Source: Clostridia bacterium
Lineage (GTDB): Bacteria > Bacillota > Clostridia > Oscillospirales > Acutalibacteraceae
Assembly (NCBI GenBank): GCA_017398425.1
Contig: JAFQFZ010000052.1
Location: 1 to 35,884 of the forward strand
Reading direction: 5' to 3'
Length of the DNA stretch: 35,884 bases
The notes beneath the pieces were generated by a model, which had not been told where the DNA came from, searched no databases, and saw only the letters and a program-made list of their open reading frames with translations. Position 1 is the first letter of the stretch; each line of letters begins with the position of its first letter. The position numbers were made by a program, and so were the translations under genes. Below, one piece after another: positions 1-8,193 of this stretch.

Positions 1-900
<900 letters not shown>

Positions 901-935
901 TCTTTGATTTCGGTCAGCTTCACTTGAAGTAAATG

Positions 936-975
936 AAAAACCCCGTTTGCAGTTTCGACTGCAAACGGGGTTTTT
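936..975 (+). terminator. Rho-independent terminator of tuf
   Basis: A perfect 13-bp GC-rich stem (941-953 with 958-970) closes on a TTCG tetraloop and is followed by five T residues; five A residues precede it. It lies 40 bases after the tuf stop codon and ahead of the next promoter. Confidence 0.95.
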
Positions 976-992
976 GCGTATACGGCAGTTCC

Positions 993-1022
993 TTGACAAT
1001 CGCTTGCTTACTGCTTTATAAT
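993..1022 (+). promoter_or_regulatory. Sigma-A-type promoter for the lipoprotein gene
   Basis: TTGACA (993-998) and TATAAT (1017-1022), both perfect consensus hexamers, are separated by 18 bases. The start codon at 1043 follows after a GGGGGGAG ribosome binding site. It lies just downstream of the tuf terminator, so the lipoprotein gene starts its own transcript. Confidence 0.85.
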
Positions 1023-1042
1023 GAAAAAAAGGGGGGAGCCGC

Positions 1043-1705
1043 ATGAAACGTCTGCGTATGGCTGTGGTGCTTTTGCTTTGTGTTTGCCTGACGGCGTGCA
1101 CTGCACAGCCGAGCGGTCCCGTGGCGGTGGATGAGACCGTCGAGCGCATCGGCGGTCAGCTGGGTTGCGGCGGATCCGGGCAGGTCTACACGTATGAGGA
1201 GCTTGTTGCCGCGTCGCAGATGATCGTGGTTGCGGATGTGATGGAAACGACGAGGGACGACGGCTTCGTCAAAGCGATCTGTCGCCCGGCAGAAGTGCTC
1301 AAAGGTCACGTCGGGGAAGAATTTGCCGTGTGTGACAGCGGCGGATTTCGCACCGCCGACTACGAAGCGGCGGGTTCTCCGAGCGACCTGAATGTTATGC
1401 GGCGGGAGTATACGTTTGTCGGAGAACCGTTGATGCGAAGCGGTAACCGCGTGTTGCTGTTCATGGTCGACAAGGGAAAGGTGTCTGAAAACGGCTTGCG
1501 GTATTTTGAACTGGCGATCGGTCCCGCATCGAAATTCTTTTTCGACCCCGAAGACGACGTGTACCGCAACTCCCTGCTCTACGGAGAGATCTATGTCGAG
1601 TACGCGAACGCCAATCATCCGTGGAACTTTGTGGAAAATGTGCTGTCGGATATGGAACCGAAAACACTCGAAGACATCAAATCCTGCATCGGTGTAGGAG
1701 GATGA
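1043..1705 (+). CDS. Putative exported lipoprotein, unknown function
   Basis: This is a 220-residue protein with a lipoprotein signal: a short basic start, a hydrophobic stretch, and the lipobox LTAC with the acceptor cysteine at residue 19, so it is probably anchored on the outer face of the membrane. I do not recognise a named domain. The body shares a run of features with the gene at 8943: a YEEL..ASQMIVVADV segment, then an AEVLKG segment, then GNRVLLFMVDKG, an FFFDPEDDVYRNS segment and a final LEDIK helix, in the same order and spacing. I therefore read the two as paralogs of one extracytoplasmic domain. It has its own consensus promoter and is followed after 61 bases by the CHAP-dockerin gene, with which it probably forms a transcript. 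The ATG at 1043 is chosen for its purine-rich GGGGGGAG site. Confidence 0.85.
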   Translation: MKRLRMAVVLLLCVCLTACTAQPSGPVAVDETVERIGGQLGCGGSGQVYTYEELVAASQMIVVADVMETTRDDGFVKAICRPAEVLKGHVGEEFAVCDSGGFRTADYEAAGSPSDLNVMRREYTFVGEPLMRSGNRVLLFMVDKGKVSENGLRYFELAIGPASKFFFDPEDDVYRNSLLYGEIYVEYANANHPWNFVENVLSDMEPKTLEDIKSCIGVGG

Positions 1706-1766
1706 GAGGGGCTTGCCCGCGGGATGCGGCGCAAACCGAGACGAATAGGAAAAGGAGAGGTGTGCT

Positions 1767-2570
1767 TTGAAGACGACGCTTTGTGTGCTGATGTCGGCAC
1801 TGCTTTTGATCACGTCGTGGGTATATCCCGTTGCGGCGGATTTTGAGAACACACACGTGTTGACCGGTCGCCGCGCGGACGATTTGGTGGCCGTGGCAAA
1901 CACGCAGGTTGGCTATTTTGAAGGTTCGCTGTCGGGTTCTTGGGAAGAGCACGTCAGCAACAACTACCAAAAATACGGGGTGTGGTACGACGAGCAGGTG
2001 GCCAATGTCAACGCCGCCAACAGCTCGTGGCAGTGCACCTTTGTGCTGTGGTGCGCCGACCAAGTCGGCATCGGGTTTGACACCATCCCGAACACGCTCT
2101 ATGCGCCTGCGATGCAGGCGTGGTTTGAAGAACGCGGACTCTATCATCTCTCGCAGGCAAACGGCGGAACCTACATTCCGCAGGTGGGCGATCTCGTCTT
2201 TTTCCAAAATACCGGTTCGGACGTCGTGAGCAGTATCGGCATCGTGACGGAGGTGACGGATACGCGCGTGTATATGGTGCAGGGCAACATCAACTGGCCG
2301 ACCGGGGAGATGGCGGAAAACGGCGCGGTCGTCGGGATGAACTATGTTCATCATTACAGCCGTTTGCACGGCTTTGCCACCCCCGCCTACCGCGATCTGT
2401 GCGGGGACGCCAACGGCGACGGACAGGTCGACACGACGGATGCGCGCGTCATGTTGCTGTCGATGCTTTCGGAGGTGTCCGAACGCGTGTGGATGTACGA
2501 TGTGGATCTCGACGGCGCAGTCGGTACTTCCGACATTCGGATGTTGTTGATGGATGCGGTGAACGGATAA
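1767..2570 (+). CDS. Secreted CHAP-like protein with C-terminal type I dockerin
   Basis: This is a 267-residue secreted protein. The TTG start at 1767 sits 6 bases after an AAAGGAGAGG ribosome site and opens a signal peptide ending near PVAADF. Residues about 35-205 resemble a CHAP/NlpC-like cysteine peptidase fold: WQCTFVLWCADQVG places the nucleophile-type cysteine at about residue 90, followed by QVGDLVFFQN and a GIVTEV strand. The usual histidine in the HVGIV position is replaced (SSIGIV), so catalysis is uncertain. Residues 214-267 are a dockerin: a first calcium loop DANGDGQVDTTD with all ligands, and a second DVDLDGAVGTSD in which position 9 is Gly, each followed by a short helix. Dockerins bind cohesins, which suggests attachment to a scaffold; a cohesin-like domain ends the giant protein at 25124. 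Substrate unknown; a peptidoglycan amidase or endopeptidase is the family expectation. Confidence 0.85.
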   Translation: MKTTLCVLMSALLLITSWVYPVAADFENTHVLTGRRADDLVAVANTQVGYFEGSLSGSWEEHVSNNYQKYGVWYDEQVANVNAANSSWQCTFVLWCADQVGIGFDTIPNTLYAPAMQAWFEERGLYHLSQANGGTYIPQVGDLVFFQNTGSDVVSSIGIVTEVTDTRVYMVQGNINWPTGEMAENGAVVGMNYVHHYSRLHGFATPAYRDLCGDANGDGQVDTTDARVMLLSMLSEVSERVWMYDVDLDGAVGTSDIRMLLMDAVNG

Positions 2571-2573
2571 ATC

Positions 2574-2608
2574 AAAAAGGACGAGTTCCGTGTGAACTCG
2601 TCCTTTTT
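2574..2608. terminator. Bidirectional terminator between the dockerin gene and tlyA
   Basis: A 10-bp stem, GGACGAGTTC (2579-2588) with GAACTCGTCC (2594-2603), is flanked by five A on one side and five T on the other. It can therefore end both the dockerin transcript on the plus strand and tlyA on the minus strand. Confidence 0.9.
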
Positions 2609-2619
2609 CGTTTCGGTGT

Positions 2620-3417
2620 TTATCCTTCGTCGGGTTCCCACGCGAGCATCCCGTCGACGAGCGCGAAGCACTCTTCGTCCGTCAGCGTCTTTTCGCGCGA
2701 GAACAGCGCAATGTATTCGACGTTGCCGTTTTGTCCGTGAATGGGGGAGACGGCGAGATCCTGCAGATACAGATGATGCTCGGCGGCGCTGTCTGCGATC
2801 GACAGCACCAGCGGCGGCAGGATGGCGCGATCCTTCACGATGCCGTTTTTGCCAAGCTCCTTTTGCGGCGCTTCGAACTGCGGCTTGATGAGCAGCATCG
2901 CCAGTCCGTCGTCCTTCAAAATATCGTCCATCGCCGGAAACAGCTTCGTCAGCGAGATGAAAGACACGTCGGCGGTCACGCGGTCGACCTGACACCCCAG
3001 CATCTCGCGCGTCAGCTTGCGCGCGTTGGTGCGCTCCATCACGGTGACGCGCTCGTCACAGCGCAGCCGCCATTCGAGAATACCGTACGCAACGTCCACC
3101 GCCCACACGCGGTTCGCGCCGTACTGCAACAAACAATCGGTAAAACCGCCGTTGGAGGCGCCGATGTCGCACACGTCCTTACCCTCGACATCAAGCGGGA
3201 ATACGTGAAGCGCTTTTTCCAACTTGTAGCCGGAGCGGGAGGCATATTTTTTCGGTTTGTCGCGCAGGGTGAGCACCGTATCGTCCTTGACGGTCGTGCC
3301 GGGCTTATCGGCAGGGACGTGTCCCATCCACACGCGCCCTTCCATGATGAGCGCGGCGGCTTCCTGTTCGCTGACACCGAACTGTGCGGCGGCCAGTGCA
3401 TCGAGTCGAATCGCCAT
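2620..3417 (-). CDS. tlyA: TlyA family rRNA 2'-O-methyltransferase (hemolysin A family)
   Basis: TlyA-family enzymes use S-adenosylmethionine to 2'-O-methylate ribosomal RNA cytidines; several members were first named hemolysins. The 265-residue product starts with an S4 RNA-binding domain (MAIRLDALAAAQFGVS to about residue 60), then a K-Y-x-SRSGYKLEKAL linker and a Rossmann methyltransferase domain with the SAM motif DIGASNGGFTDCLLQYGA near residues 82-99 and a DVSFISL segment further on. The reading frame extends upstream to 3597, but the ATG at 3417 matches the family N-terminus, follows an AAAGGAG site 12 bases ahead and lies downstream of a consensus promoter. It diverges from the membrane protein gene at 3561. 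In many Clostridia tlyA sits in a sporulation/isoprenoid cluster; here it is alone. Confidence 0.95.
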   Translation of the reverse strand: MAIRLDALAAAQFGVSEQEAAALIMEGRVWMGHVPADKPGTTVKDDTVLTLRDKPKKYASRSGYKLEKALHVFPLDVEGKDVCDIGASNGGFTDCLLQYGANRVWAVDVAYGILEWRLRCDERVTVMERTNARKLTREMLGCQVDRVTADVSFISLTKLFPAMDDILKDDGLAMLLIKPQFEAPQKELGKNGIVKDRAILPPLVLSIADSAAEHHLYLQDLAVSPIHGQNGNVEYIALFSREKTLTDEECFALVDGMLAWEPDEG

Positions 3418-3456
3418 AGTCCCAAATCTCTCCTTTGCATGGCGGTGATTGTGTTT

Positions 3457-3485
3457 ATTGTATCCCGAAGTGCGTGTCCTGTCAA
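3457..3485 (-). promoter_or_regulatory. Sigma-A-type promoter of tlyA
   Basis: Read on the minus strand: TTGACA (3485-3480), a 17-base spacer and TACAAT (3462-3457), about 40 bases ahead of the tlyA start. It is back to back with the plus-strand promoter at 3494-3522. Confidence 0.85.
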
Positions 3486-3493
3486 CAAAAGAG

Positions 3494-3522
3494 TTGCAAA
3501 TCCTCTGAGAACCCTTTATAAT
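3494..3522 (+). promoter_or_regulatory. Sigma-A-type promoter for the membrane protein at 3561
   Basis: TTGCAA (3494-3499), 17 bases, TATAAT (3517-3522). The -35 elements of this promoter and the tlyA promoter are only 8 bases apart, so the two polymerases could compete. Confidence 0.82.
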
Positions 3523-3560
3523 AAGACCGTATATGTGTGATAAAAGGAGCGGATCGACGC

Positions 3561-4244
3561 ATGAAAGAATCGTTGCACAAGAAAAAGGGAAAAACACCGA
3601 TCGTGGCGATCGTATTGCTGGTGGTCGCGGCGGTGCAGTTGCTGTTGTGCCTGAGCGGTTTCACGCTTTTGAACCTTGATCAGCTGTTGCTGATGGTGCT
3701 CGGTGCCGTGGCGGCCGTGACGCTTATTTTGGCGTTGTACGGTTGGGATTCCTTCGGCGGCTTCCGCCGCGGGATGCGTCTTTTATTGATCGTCGTGCCG
3801 TCGGTGGCGGCGCTCGGCGGTCTTTGTACGGCGCTCTATGCCACCATCGCCCAGCCGACGAGCAGCGTGCTGATGTCGACCCATTCGGGTTCCTTCGGTT
3901 ACAACCTGATCGCCGACTCGTCGTTGACGCTGTTTTTGGCGCAGACGGTGCAGATGCTGTTTTTGCCGACACTCGTCGCGGCGGCGTCGTTCGGCAACCG
4001 CTTTGACGTGTGGCATCTGCGCGTGCAGGCGGTGGTGCACTTTCTGCTCGTGGCGTTCAACGTGTTCGTCACGTCCACGGCAATGGTCGGCTTCCCCGTG
4101 TGGAACACCGAAGGCCTGCTGATGCCGATGTGGGGCGGCTATCCCGCCATGCAGATCATCACCGTCGCGGCGGCGGCGCTCTTCACCGTCGGGTGCTTTG
4201 TCCCGATGCTCAAAAAGAGCAAAAAAGAAGAACTGCCGCAATAA
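3561..4244 (+). CDS. Six-helix integral membrane protein, unknown function
   Basis: A 227-residue hydrophobic protein with six likely transmembrane helices (about residues 13-35, 40-62, 73-94, 121-143, 154-177 and 197-217) and short basic ends (KESLHKKKGK at the start, KKSKKEE at the end) that place both termini in the cytoplasm by the positive-inside rule. I recognise no conserved catalytic or transport motif and cannot assign a family. The frame also opens at GTG 3537, but the ATG at 3561 lies 12 bases after an AAAAGGAG site and gives a sensible N-terminus. It is a single-gene transcript from its own promoter, convergent with the XRE regulator gene, whose terminator hairpin overlaps the last codons of this gene. 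Confidence 0.8.
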   Translation: MKESLHKKKGKTPIVAIVLLVVAAVQLLLCLSGFTLLNLDQLLLMVLGAVAAVTLILALYGWDSFGGFRRGMRLLLIVVPSVAALGGLCTALYATIAQPTSSVLMSTHSGSFGYNLIADSSLTLFLAQTVQMLFLPTLVAAASFGNRFDVWHLRVQAVVHFLLVAFNVFVTSTAMVGFPVWNTEGLLMPMWGGYPAMQIITVAAAALFTVGCFVPMLKKSKKEELPQ

Positions 4245-4254
4245 GCGGCAGTTC
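4221..4254 (-). terminator. Terminator of the XRE regulator gene (minus strand)
   Basis: GAACTGCCGC (4230-4239) pairs with GCGGCAGTTC (4245-4254) around a 5-base loop that contains the stop codon of the plus-strand membrane gene. In the minus direction it is followed by TTCTTTTTT. There is no T tract in the plus direction, so it is polar and serves the regulator. Confidence 0.75.
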
Positions 4255-4256
4255 GA

Positions 4257-4952
4257 TCAATTCTCTTCGAGTAACGCTTCCGCGTTTTTGAGCAGGTTGA
4301 AAAGACTGCTGGCAAACAGCGGATATTCGCGCGCGAGCGCGTCGTGCAGGATGAGCGGCGCTTTCTCCGCAGGGAGCGGTTCGTATCCCTTGCAGGGGCG
4401 ACCGGCGCACAGCGTCGTCAGGCGCGAAGAGCTCTTGATGATTTGGGCGACGACCTCGGGACGGAACATATCGTCTCGCAGAGAGAACATGACCTTGAGG
4501 TTTTTGGAGTTGGCGGCGTAGATGTGGCGAAACACCGAATACACCGACAGCGTCAAAATCGCGGACGCTTCCGTGCTGACACCGCGGTTGTCACATTGCT
4601 GAAGTATGTCGAACAAGATGTGCAACGAGTTGATGATCAGCTTTTTGGACAGCACGGGCGAGAGATCCGCCTCCGGCTGTTCAAGCAGGCTGTCCGGGCT
4701 GTCGGGGATGCTGTCCAGCGAAATGGTGGTACCCGACTTGTCAGCGGTGCGTCCGAGCAGGTAGTCGCACGACACGTCGTAGTAGTCGGCGACTTTCACG
4801 ACGAAATCCAGTCCGCATTCGCGGATGCCTTTTTCGTAGTGTGAGAGGAGCGCTTGGGAGATCCCCAGATCCGTGGCGGCCTTCTTTTGACTGAAGCCGC
4901 GCTCCTTGCGCAACAAAGTGATGATACGAGGAAACGTAGCATTCACGATCAC
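4257..4952 (-). CDS. XRE/Cro-type helix-turn-helix transcriptional regulator
   Basis: A 231-residue regulator. The N-terminal ~65 residues form an HTH_3 domain: IITLLRKERGFSQKKAATDL, then GISQALLSHYEKGIRECGLD, and VVKVADYYDVSCDYLLGR, the usual ending of SinR/Xre-like DNA-binding domains. The C-terminal ~150 residues are helical and of unknown role, probably dimerisation or signal sensing. The start is GTG at 4952, 5 bases after an AAGGAG site; a second GTG at 4946 is possible. Upstream reading in this frame is open for more than a kilobase but is the shadow of the histidine phosphatase and rpiB genes. Its promoter contains a 14-bp palindrome over the -10 element, so negative autoregulation is likely, and the divergent gene at 5049 may be a target. 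Confidence 0.9.
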   Translation of the reverse strand: MIVNATFPRIITLLRKERGFSQKKAATDLGISQALLSHYEKGIRECGLDFVVKVADYYDVSCDYLLGRTADKSGTTISLDSIPDSPDSLLEQPEADLSPVLSKKLIINSLHILFDILQQCDNRGVSTEASAILTLSVYSVFRHIYAANSKNLKVMFSLRDDMFRPEVVAQIIKSSSRLTTLCAGRPCKGYEPLPAEKAPLILHDALAREYPLFASSLFNLLKNAEALLEEN

Positions 4953-4987
4953 ATCGTCTCCTTTTTTGTTAGTTTTTATACAGCTCG

Positions 4988-5001
4988 TACAGTATACTGT
5001 A
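4988..5001. promoter_or_regulatory. Perfect 14-bp palindrome, likely operator of the XRE regulator
   Basis: TACAGTATACTGTA is its own reverse complement and covers the whole -10 hexamer of the regulator's promoter. Short AT-centred dyads of this type are what SinR/Cro-like dimers bind. It lies 48 bases ahead of the divergent phosphatase gene. Confidence 0.7.
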
Positions 5002-5019
5002 AAAATTCTGTTTTGTAAA
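4991..5019 (-). promoter_or_regulatory. Sigma-A-type promoter of the XRE regulator
   Basis: On the minus strand: TTTACA (5019-5014), 17 bases, TATACT (4996-4991), about 40 bases before the GTG start at 4952. The -10 lies inside the palindrome at 4988-5001. Confidence 0.8.
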
Positions 5020-5048
5020 GTATTATTTTTGCGATGGAGGGAATTTTT

Positions 5049-5681
5049 TTGAAAACCTACAAGATCCATCTGATTCGCCATGGCATGACCGACGCGAACG
5101 AACAGCATCTCTACATCGGTTCGCGCACCGACCTGCCGCTGTCGCCGGCAGGACTGTCGGACTTGATCGCGAAGAAAAAAGTCTTTGAATATCCGACGGG
5201 CGCACGCTACTTCACAGGTCCCCTGATGCGGTGCCGCCAAACGCTTGAGGTGCTGTATCCCGGGTGCAAGGCGGAAGTGGTCGACGGACTCACCGAATGC
5301 GACTTCGGCGAGTGGGACGGTAAGCCGCTCGACGTGCTCAAACAAACGCCCGAGTTTTCCGACTGGCTGTCGGGCAAGCGCGGCGACATCCCCGGCGGCG
5401 AAGCGCCCTTGGCGTTTCAAGAGCGTGTTGCGAGCAGTTTTGAAGCGGTGGTGCGTGACCTGATGACCAAGGGGCAGACCGAAGCGGTCATCTGCACCCA
5501 CGGCGGCGTCATCATGCTCATCATGGCGATGTACGGTGTCCCCAAAGCGCCGATGAACGAATGGGCGACCGACACCGCCTGCGGCTTCACGCTCCGCATC
5601 ACGCCCGAGATCTGGATGCGCGAACCCGTGGCGGAGGCGCTGTGCGCCATTCCGTGGGAAAAGGAGAAAACCGAGTCGTGA
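5049..5681 (+). CDS. Histidine phosphatase family protein (phosphoglycerate mutase-like)
   Basis: Members of this superfamily transfer or remove phosphate through a phosphohistidine. The 210-residue protein has the nucleophile motif LIRHGMTDAN near residue 10, a LSPAGL segment, the MRCRQT arginine motif, the acid-base region ECDFGEWDGK, and the second catalytic histidine in CTHGG. Substrate cannot be told from sequence; alpha-ribazole phosphatase (CobC), phosphoglycerate mutase-like and general phosphatases share these motifs, and no cobalamin genes lie nearby. The TTG at 5049 is chosen over ATG 5034 because that ATG is part of the ATGGAGGG ribosome site itself and the family normally starts a few residues before the RHG motif. 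It diverges from the XRE regulator and may be under its control. Confidence 0.88.
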   Translation: MKTYKIHLIRHGMTDANEQHLYIGSRTDLPLSPAGLSDLIAKKKVFEYPTGARYFTGPLMRCRQTLEVLYPGCKAEVVDGLTECDFGEWDGKPLDVLKQTPEFSDWLSGKRGDIPGGEAPLAFQERVASSFEAVVRDLMTKGQTEAVICTHGGVIMLIMAMYGVPKAPMNEWATDTACGFTLRITPEIWMREPVAEALCAIPWEKEKTES

Positions 5682-5682
5682 T

Positions 5683-5711
5683 TTGACAATCGGGACACGG
5701 TGTTGTATACT
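5683..5711 (+). promoter_or_regulatory. Sigma-A-type promoter of rpiB operon
   Basis: TTGACA (5683-5688), 17 bases, TATACT (5706-5711), starting 1 base after the stop codon of the phosphatase gene and 34 bases before the rpiB ATG. No terminator separates the phosphatase gene from it, so read-through into rpiB is possible. Confidence 0.85.
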
Positions 5712-5744
5712 TACAAATAATCGACCTTTAGGAGGATTTGCAAT

Positions 5745-6197
5745 ATGAAAGTGGCTCTTGCGTGCGATCACAGCGCGCTGGATATGAAAGAGATGGTCAA
5801 AGGCCTGCTCGACGAGCTGGGCTTTACCTATGAAGATTTCGGCGCCTACACGACCGATAGCTGTGACTATCCCGTGTTCGCCGCGCGTGCGGCGAAGGCG
5901 GTGGCGAGCGGCGCGTGCGATCGCGGCATCGTCATCTGCGGCACCGGCATCGGCGTGTCCATCGCCGCCAACAAGGTGAAGGGCGTGCGTTGCGCGCTGT
6001 GCAGTGAACCCTATTCCGCGAAGCTGACCCGCCTGCACAACGACAGCAACGTGCTGGCGATGGGCGCGCGCGTGATCGGTCCGGAGCTGGCGCGCATGAT
6101 CGCGGAAACCTGGCTCACCACCCCGTTTGAGGGCGGTCGCCATCAGCGCCGCGTCGACCTGCTGACCGCATTGGAGGAGGGGACGGATCTTGGCTGA
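5745..6197 (+). CDS. rpiB: RpiB/LacA/LacB family sugar-phosphate isomerase
   Basis: The 150-residue product has the full length of ribose-5-phosphate isomerase B, which interconverts ribose 5-phosphate and ribulose 5-phosphate in the non-oxidative pentose phosphate pathway. Recognisable parts are the N-terminal MKVALACDHSALDMKE, the active-site region GIVICGTGIGVSIAANK with the catalytic cysteine, and the LCSEPYSAKLTRLHNDSNVL segment with the conserved Arg/His/Asn residues that bind the phosphate and open the ring. The ATG follows a strong AGGAGG site by 7 bases. Its end overlaps the LUD protein gene by 8 bases, so the two are translationally coupled. Galactose- or allose-phosphate isomerases of the same family cannot be excluded. 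Confidence 0.93.
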   Translation: MKVALACDHSALDMKEMVKGLLDELGFTYEDFGAYTTDSCDYPVFAARAAKAVASGACDRGIVICGTGIGVSIAANKVKGVRCALCSEPYSAKLTRLHNDSNVLAMGARVIGPELARMIAETWLTTPFEGGRHQRRVDLLTALEEGTDLG

Positions 6198-6840
6198 TAT
6201 TCCCGCCAATGTCAAAACCGCCATCACGGCGCTCAAACGCAACAACATGTACGCGACCTACGTCGCAACGGCGGCGGAAGTGCCCGCCGCTGTAAAAGCG
6301 CTTTTGAACGAGGGCGACACCGTCGCTGTCGGCGGTTCGGTGACGCTCGAGCAAACGGGTGTGCTCGACCTGCTTCGAAACGGCGACTATCGCTTCCTCG
6401 ATCGCTACACCGAAGGACTCACCCGCGACGAGACCGAAGACATCTTCCGTCAAAGCTTCTTTGCCGACGTGTATCTCAGCTCCTCGAACGCCGTCACCCT
6501 GCACGGTGAGCTGTATAACGTCGACGGCAACAGCAACCGCATCGCCGCCATCGCCTACGGACCGAAGTCGGTCATTTTGGTGGTCGGTGTCCAAAAGCTG
6601 GTGCCCGATCTGGAGTCGGCGGTCGAGCGCGTCAAAACGACGGCGGCTCCGAAAAACGCCGCGCGCCTATCGTGCGACACGTTCTGTGCCAAAAACGGCA
6701 CCTGCGCCGGCACCGAGGGCGGCATGACGCTCGGTTGCGGCACCGACGCCCGCATTTGTTGTAACTATCTCGTATCCGCCAAGCAACGCCGCAAGGATCG
6801 CATCAAGGTGATCTTCGTCGGCGAGCCGGTCGGATATTGA
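6190..6840 (+). CDS. LUD domain protein (LutC/YkgG-like)
   Basis: LUD-domain proteins include the LutB/LutC subunits of lactate oxidation and many stand-alone proteins of unknown role. The 216-residue product has the family pattern: ALKRNNMYATYV near the start, a GDTVAVGGSVTLEQTGVLDLL nucleotide-like loop, YTEGLTRDETEDIFRQSF, ADVYLSSSNAVTLHGELYN, and NRIAAIAYGPKSVILVVG. A C-terminal cysteine-rich segment (about residues 155-195, with CDTFC, KNGTC, LGCG, RICC) could bind a metal or cluster. It lacks the partner subunits LutA and LutB, so lactate use is not supported. The TTG start at 6190 lies inside the end of rpiB after GGAGGAGGGGA. Confidence 0.88.
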   Translation: MADIPANVKTAITALKRNNMYATYVATAAEVPAAVKALLNEGDTVAVGGSVTLEQTGVLDLLRNGDYRFLDRYTEGLTRDETEDIFRQSFFADVYLSSSNAVTLHGELYNVDGNSNRIAAIAYGPKSVILVVGVQKLVPDLESAVERVKTTAAPKNAARLSCDTFCAKNGTCAGTEGGMTLGCGTDARICCNYLVSAKQRRKDRIKVIFVGEPVGY

Positions 6841-6876
6841 TCGTTTGTTTTAAAAAAAGGAGGAACTTGCTGCCTT

Positions 6877-8151
6877 ATGGACAGTAGTGACAGTATTATT
6901 CTTTTGGTAATGATCGCGCTTGTGGTGATGTCGGCGTACTTCTCGGCGACCGAGACCGCGTTTTCGTCCCTCAACCGCATCCGCATGAAAAACATGGCGG
7001 AAAACGGCAACAAACGTGCCGCCGCCACTTTGAAGATGGCGGATCAATTTGACCGCCTGCTCTCGACCATTCTGGTCGGCAACAACATCGTCAACATCGC
7101 CCTGACCTCGATCGCCACGGTGCTGTTTATCAAGTGGCTCGGGGACGTATCGGGTCCGACGGTCGCGACCGTCGTCATCACCGTCGTCGTGCTGATCTTC
7201 GGCGAGATCTCCCCGAAAAGCTTAGCCAAGGAAAACCCTGAGAAATTTGCGATGTTCTCCGCGCCCATCATGCGCGTGCTCATGTGGATCCTGACCCCGA
7301 TCAACCTGCTCTTTTCACTCTGGAAAAAATTGCTCAGCAAGCTCATCCGCGCCGATGACACCCCGTCCATCACCGAAGAGGAGCTCCTCACCATCGTCGA
7401 GGAGGCCAAGGAGGACGGCGGCATCAACGAGGAAGAAAGCGAACTCATCCGCAGTGCCATCGAGTTTCATGATCTCGAAGCGGTGGACATCTTCACCCCG
7501 CGCGTGGATATCGAAGCGGTGCAAAAGGAGACCGACAAGGACACCGTCGCCGCGAAGTTTTCGAAGACCGGCTTCTCGCGTCTGCCCGTCTACGACGAGA
7601 CGATCGACGACATCGTCGGCATCATCCATCTGAAGGATTTCTACGTGCAGGTCTATCACCAAGGGCAACCGCTCGAAAGCATCATCAAACCGGCGGTGTT
7701 CATCACCCGCACCATGAAGCTCAAAGACCTCCTGCGTCTGTTGCAAAAGGAAAAGGCGCACATGGCGGTCATCGCCGACGAATACGGCGGCACCGAGGGC
7801 ATCGTCACGATGGAGGACATCCTCGAAGAGCTGGTCGGTGAGATCTGGGACGAGCACGACGAGGTCGTCGAGGAATTTGAAAAGCTCGCCGACAACACCT
7901 ACCGCATCGTCTGCAGTGCGAATCTTGAAGATATGTTTGAACTCTTTGCCATCAAGCGCCGTGAGGAAAGCGACATGACCACCGTCAGCGGTTGGGTGAT
8001 GGAGTGCCTCGGTCGCATCCCCGAAGAGGGCGACACGTTTGAAAGCGACGGACTCGCCGTCACCGTCACCAAGACGGACGCGCGCCGCGTTCTCGAGATC
8101 GAAGTGATCGTGCTCGAGAAGTCCACCGACGACATCAAGGGCAATGAATAA
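6877..8151 (+). CDS. CNNM/CorC-HlyC family membrane protein with CBS domains
   Basis: A 424-residue protein of the DUF21-CBS-CorC_HlyC family, often annotated hemolysin and linked to magnesium or sodium homeostasis and export. The N-terminal ~180 residues form the DUF21/CNNM membrane domain with about four hydrophobic segments and the typical SAYFSATETAFSSLNRIRMK, ILVGNNIVNIALTS and FGEISPKSLAKENPE motifs. Residues about 205-330 hold two CBS domains (DIFTPRVDIEAV, FSRLPVYDETIDDIVGIIHL, HMAVIADEYGGTEGIVTMED). The C-terminal ~80 residues are the CorC/HlyC FAD-like regulatory domain. The start codon follows AAAGGAGG. It sits 36 bases after the LUD gene with no promoter seen, so it is probably the last gene of the rpiB transcript, which ends at the terminator at 8161. 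Confidence 0.93.
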   Translation: MDSSDSIILLVMIALVVMSAYFSATETAFSSLNRIRMKNMAENGNKRAAATLKMADQFDRLLSTILVGNNIVNIALTSIATVLFIKWLGDVSGPTVATVVITVVVLIFGEISPKSLAKENPEKFAMFSAPIMRVLMWILTPINLLFSLWKKLLSKLIRADDTPSITEEELLTIVEEAKEDGGINEEESELIRSAIEFHDLEAVDIFTPRVDIEAVQKETDKDTVAAKFSKTGFSRLPVYDETIDDIVGIIHLKDFYVQVYHQGQPLESIIKPAVFITRTMKLKDLLRLLQKEKAHMAVIADEYGGTEGIVTMEDILEELVGEIWDEHDEVVEEFEKLADNTYRIVCSANLEDMFELFAIKRREESDMTTVSGWVMECLGRIPEEGDTFESDGLAVTVTKTDARRVLEIEVIVLEKSTDDIKGNE

Positions 8152-8160
8152 GGAAGACGG

Positions 8161-8193
8161 AAAAACGAGGTGACGATGCACCTCGTTTTTTTT
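8161..8193 (+). terminator. Rho-independent terminator after the CNNM/CorC gene
   Basis: AAAAACGAGGTG (8161-8172) pairs with CACCTCGTTTTT (8179-8190), with T residues continuing to 8193. It lies ten bases after the stop. Confidence 0.9.

Noticed and set aside
4953..6248. N-terminal extension of the XRE regulator frame across the phosphatase and rpiB genes
   Set aside because: The extension is antisense to two clear genes and lies upstream of a consensus promoter, ribosome site and GTG start for the regulator.
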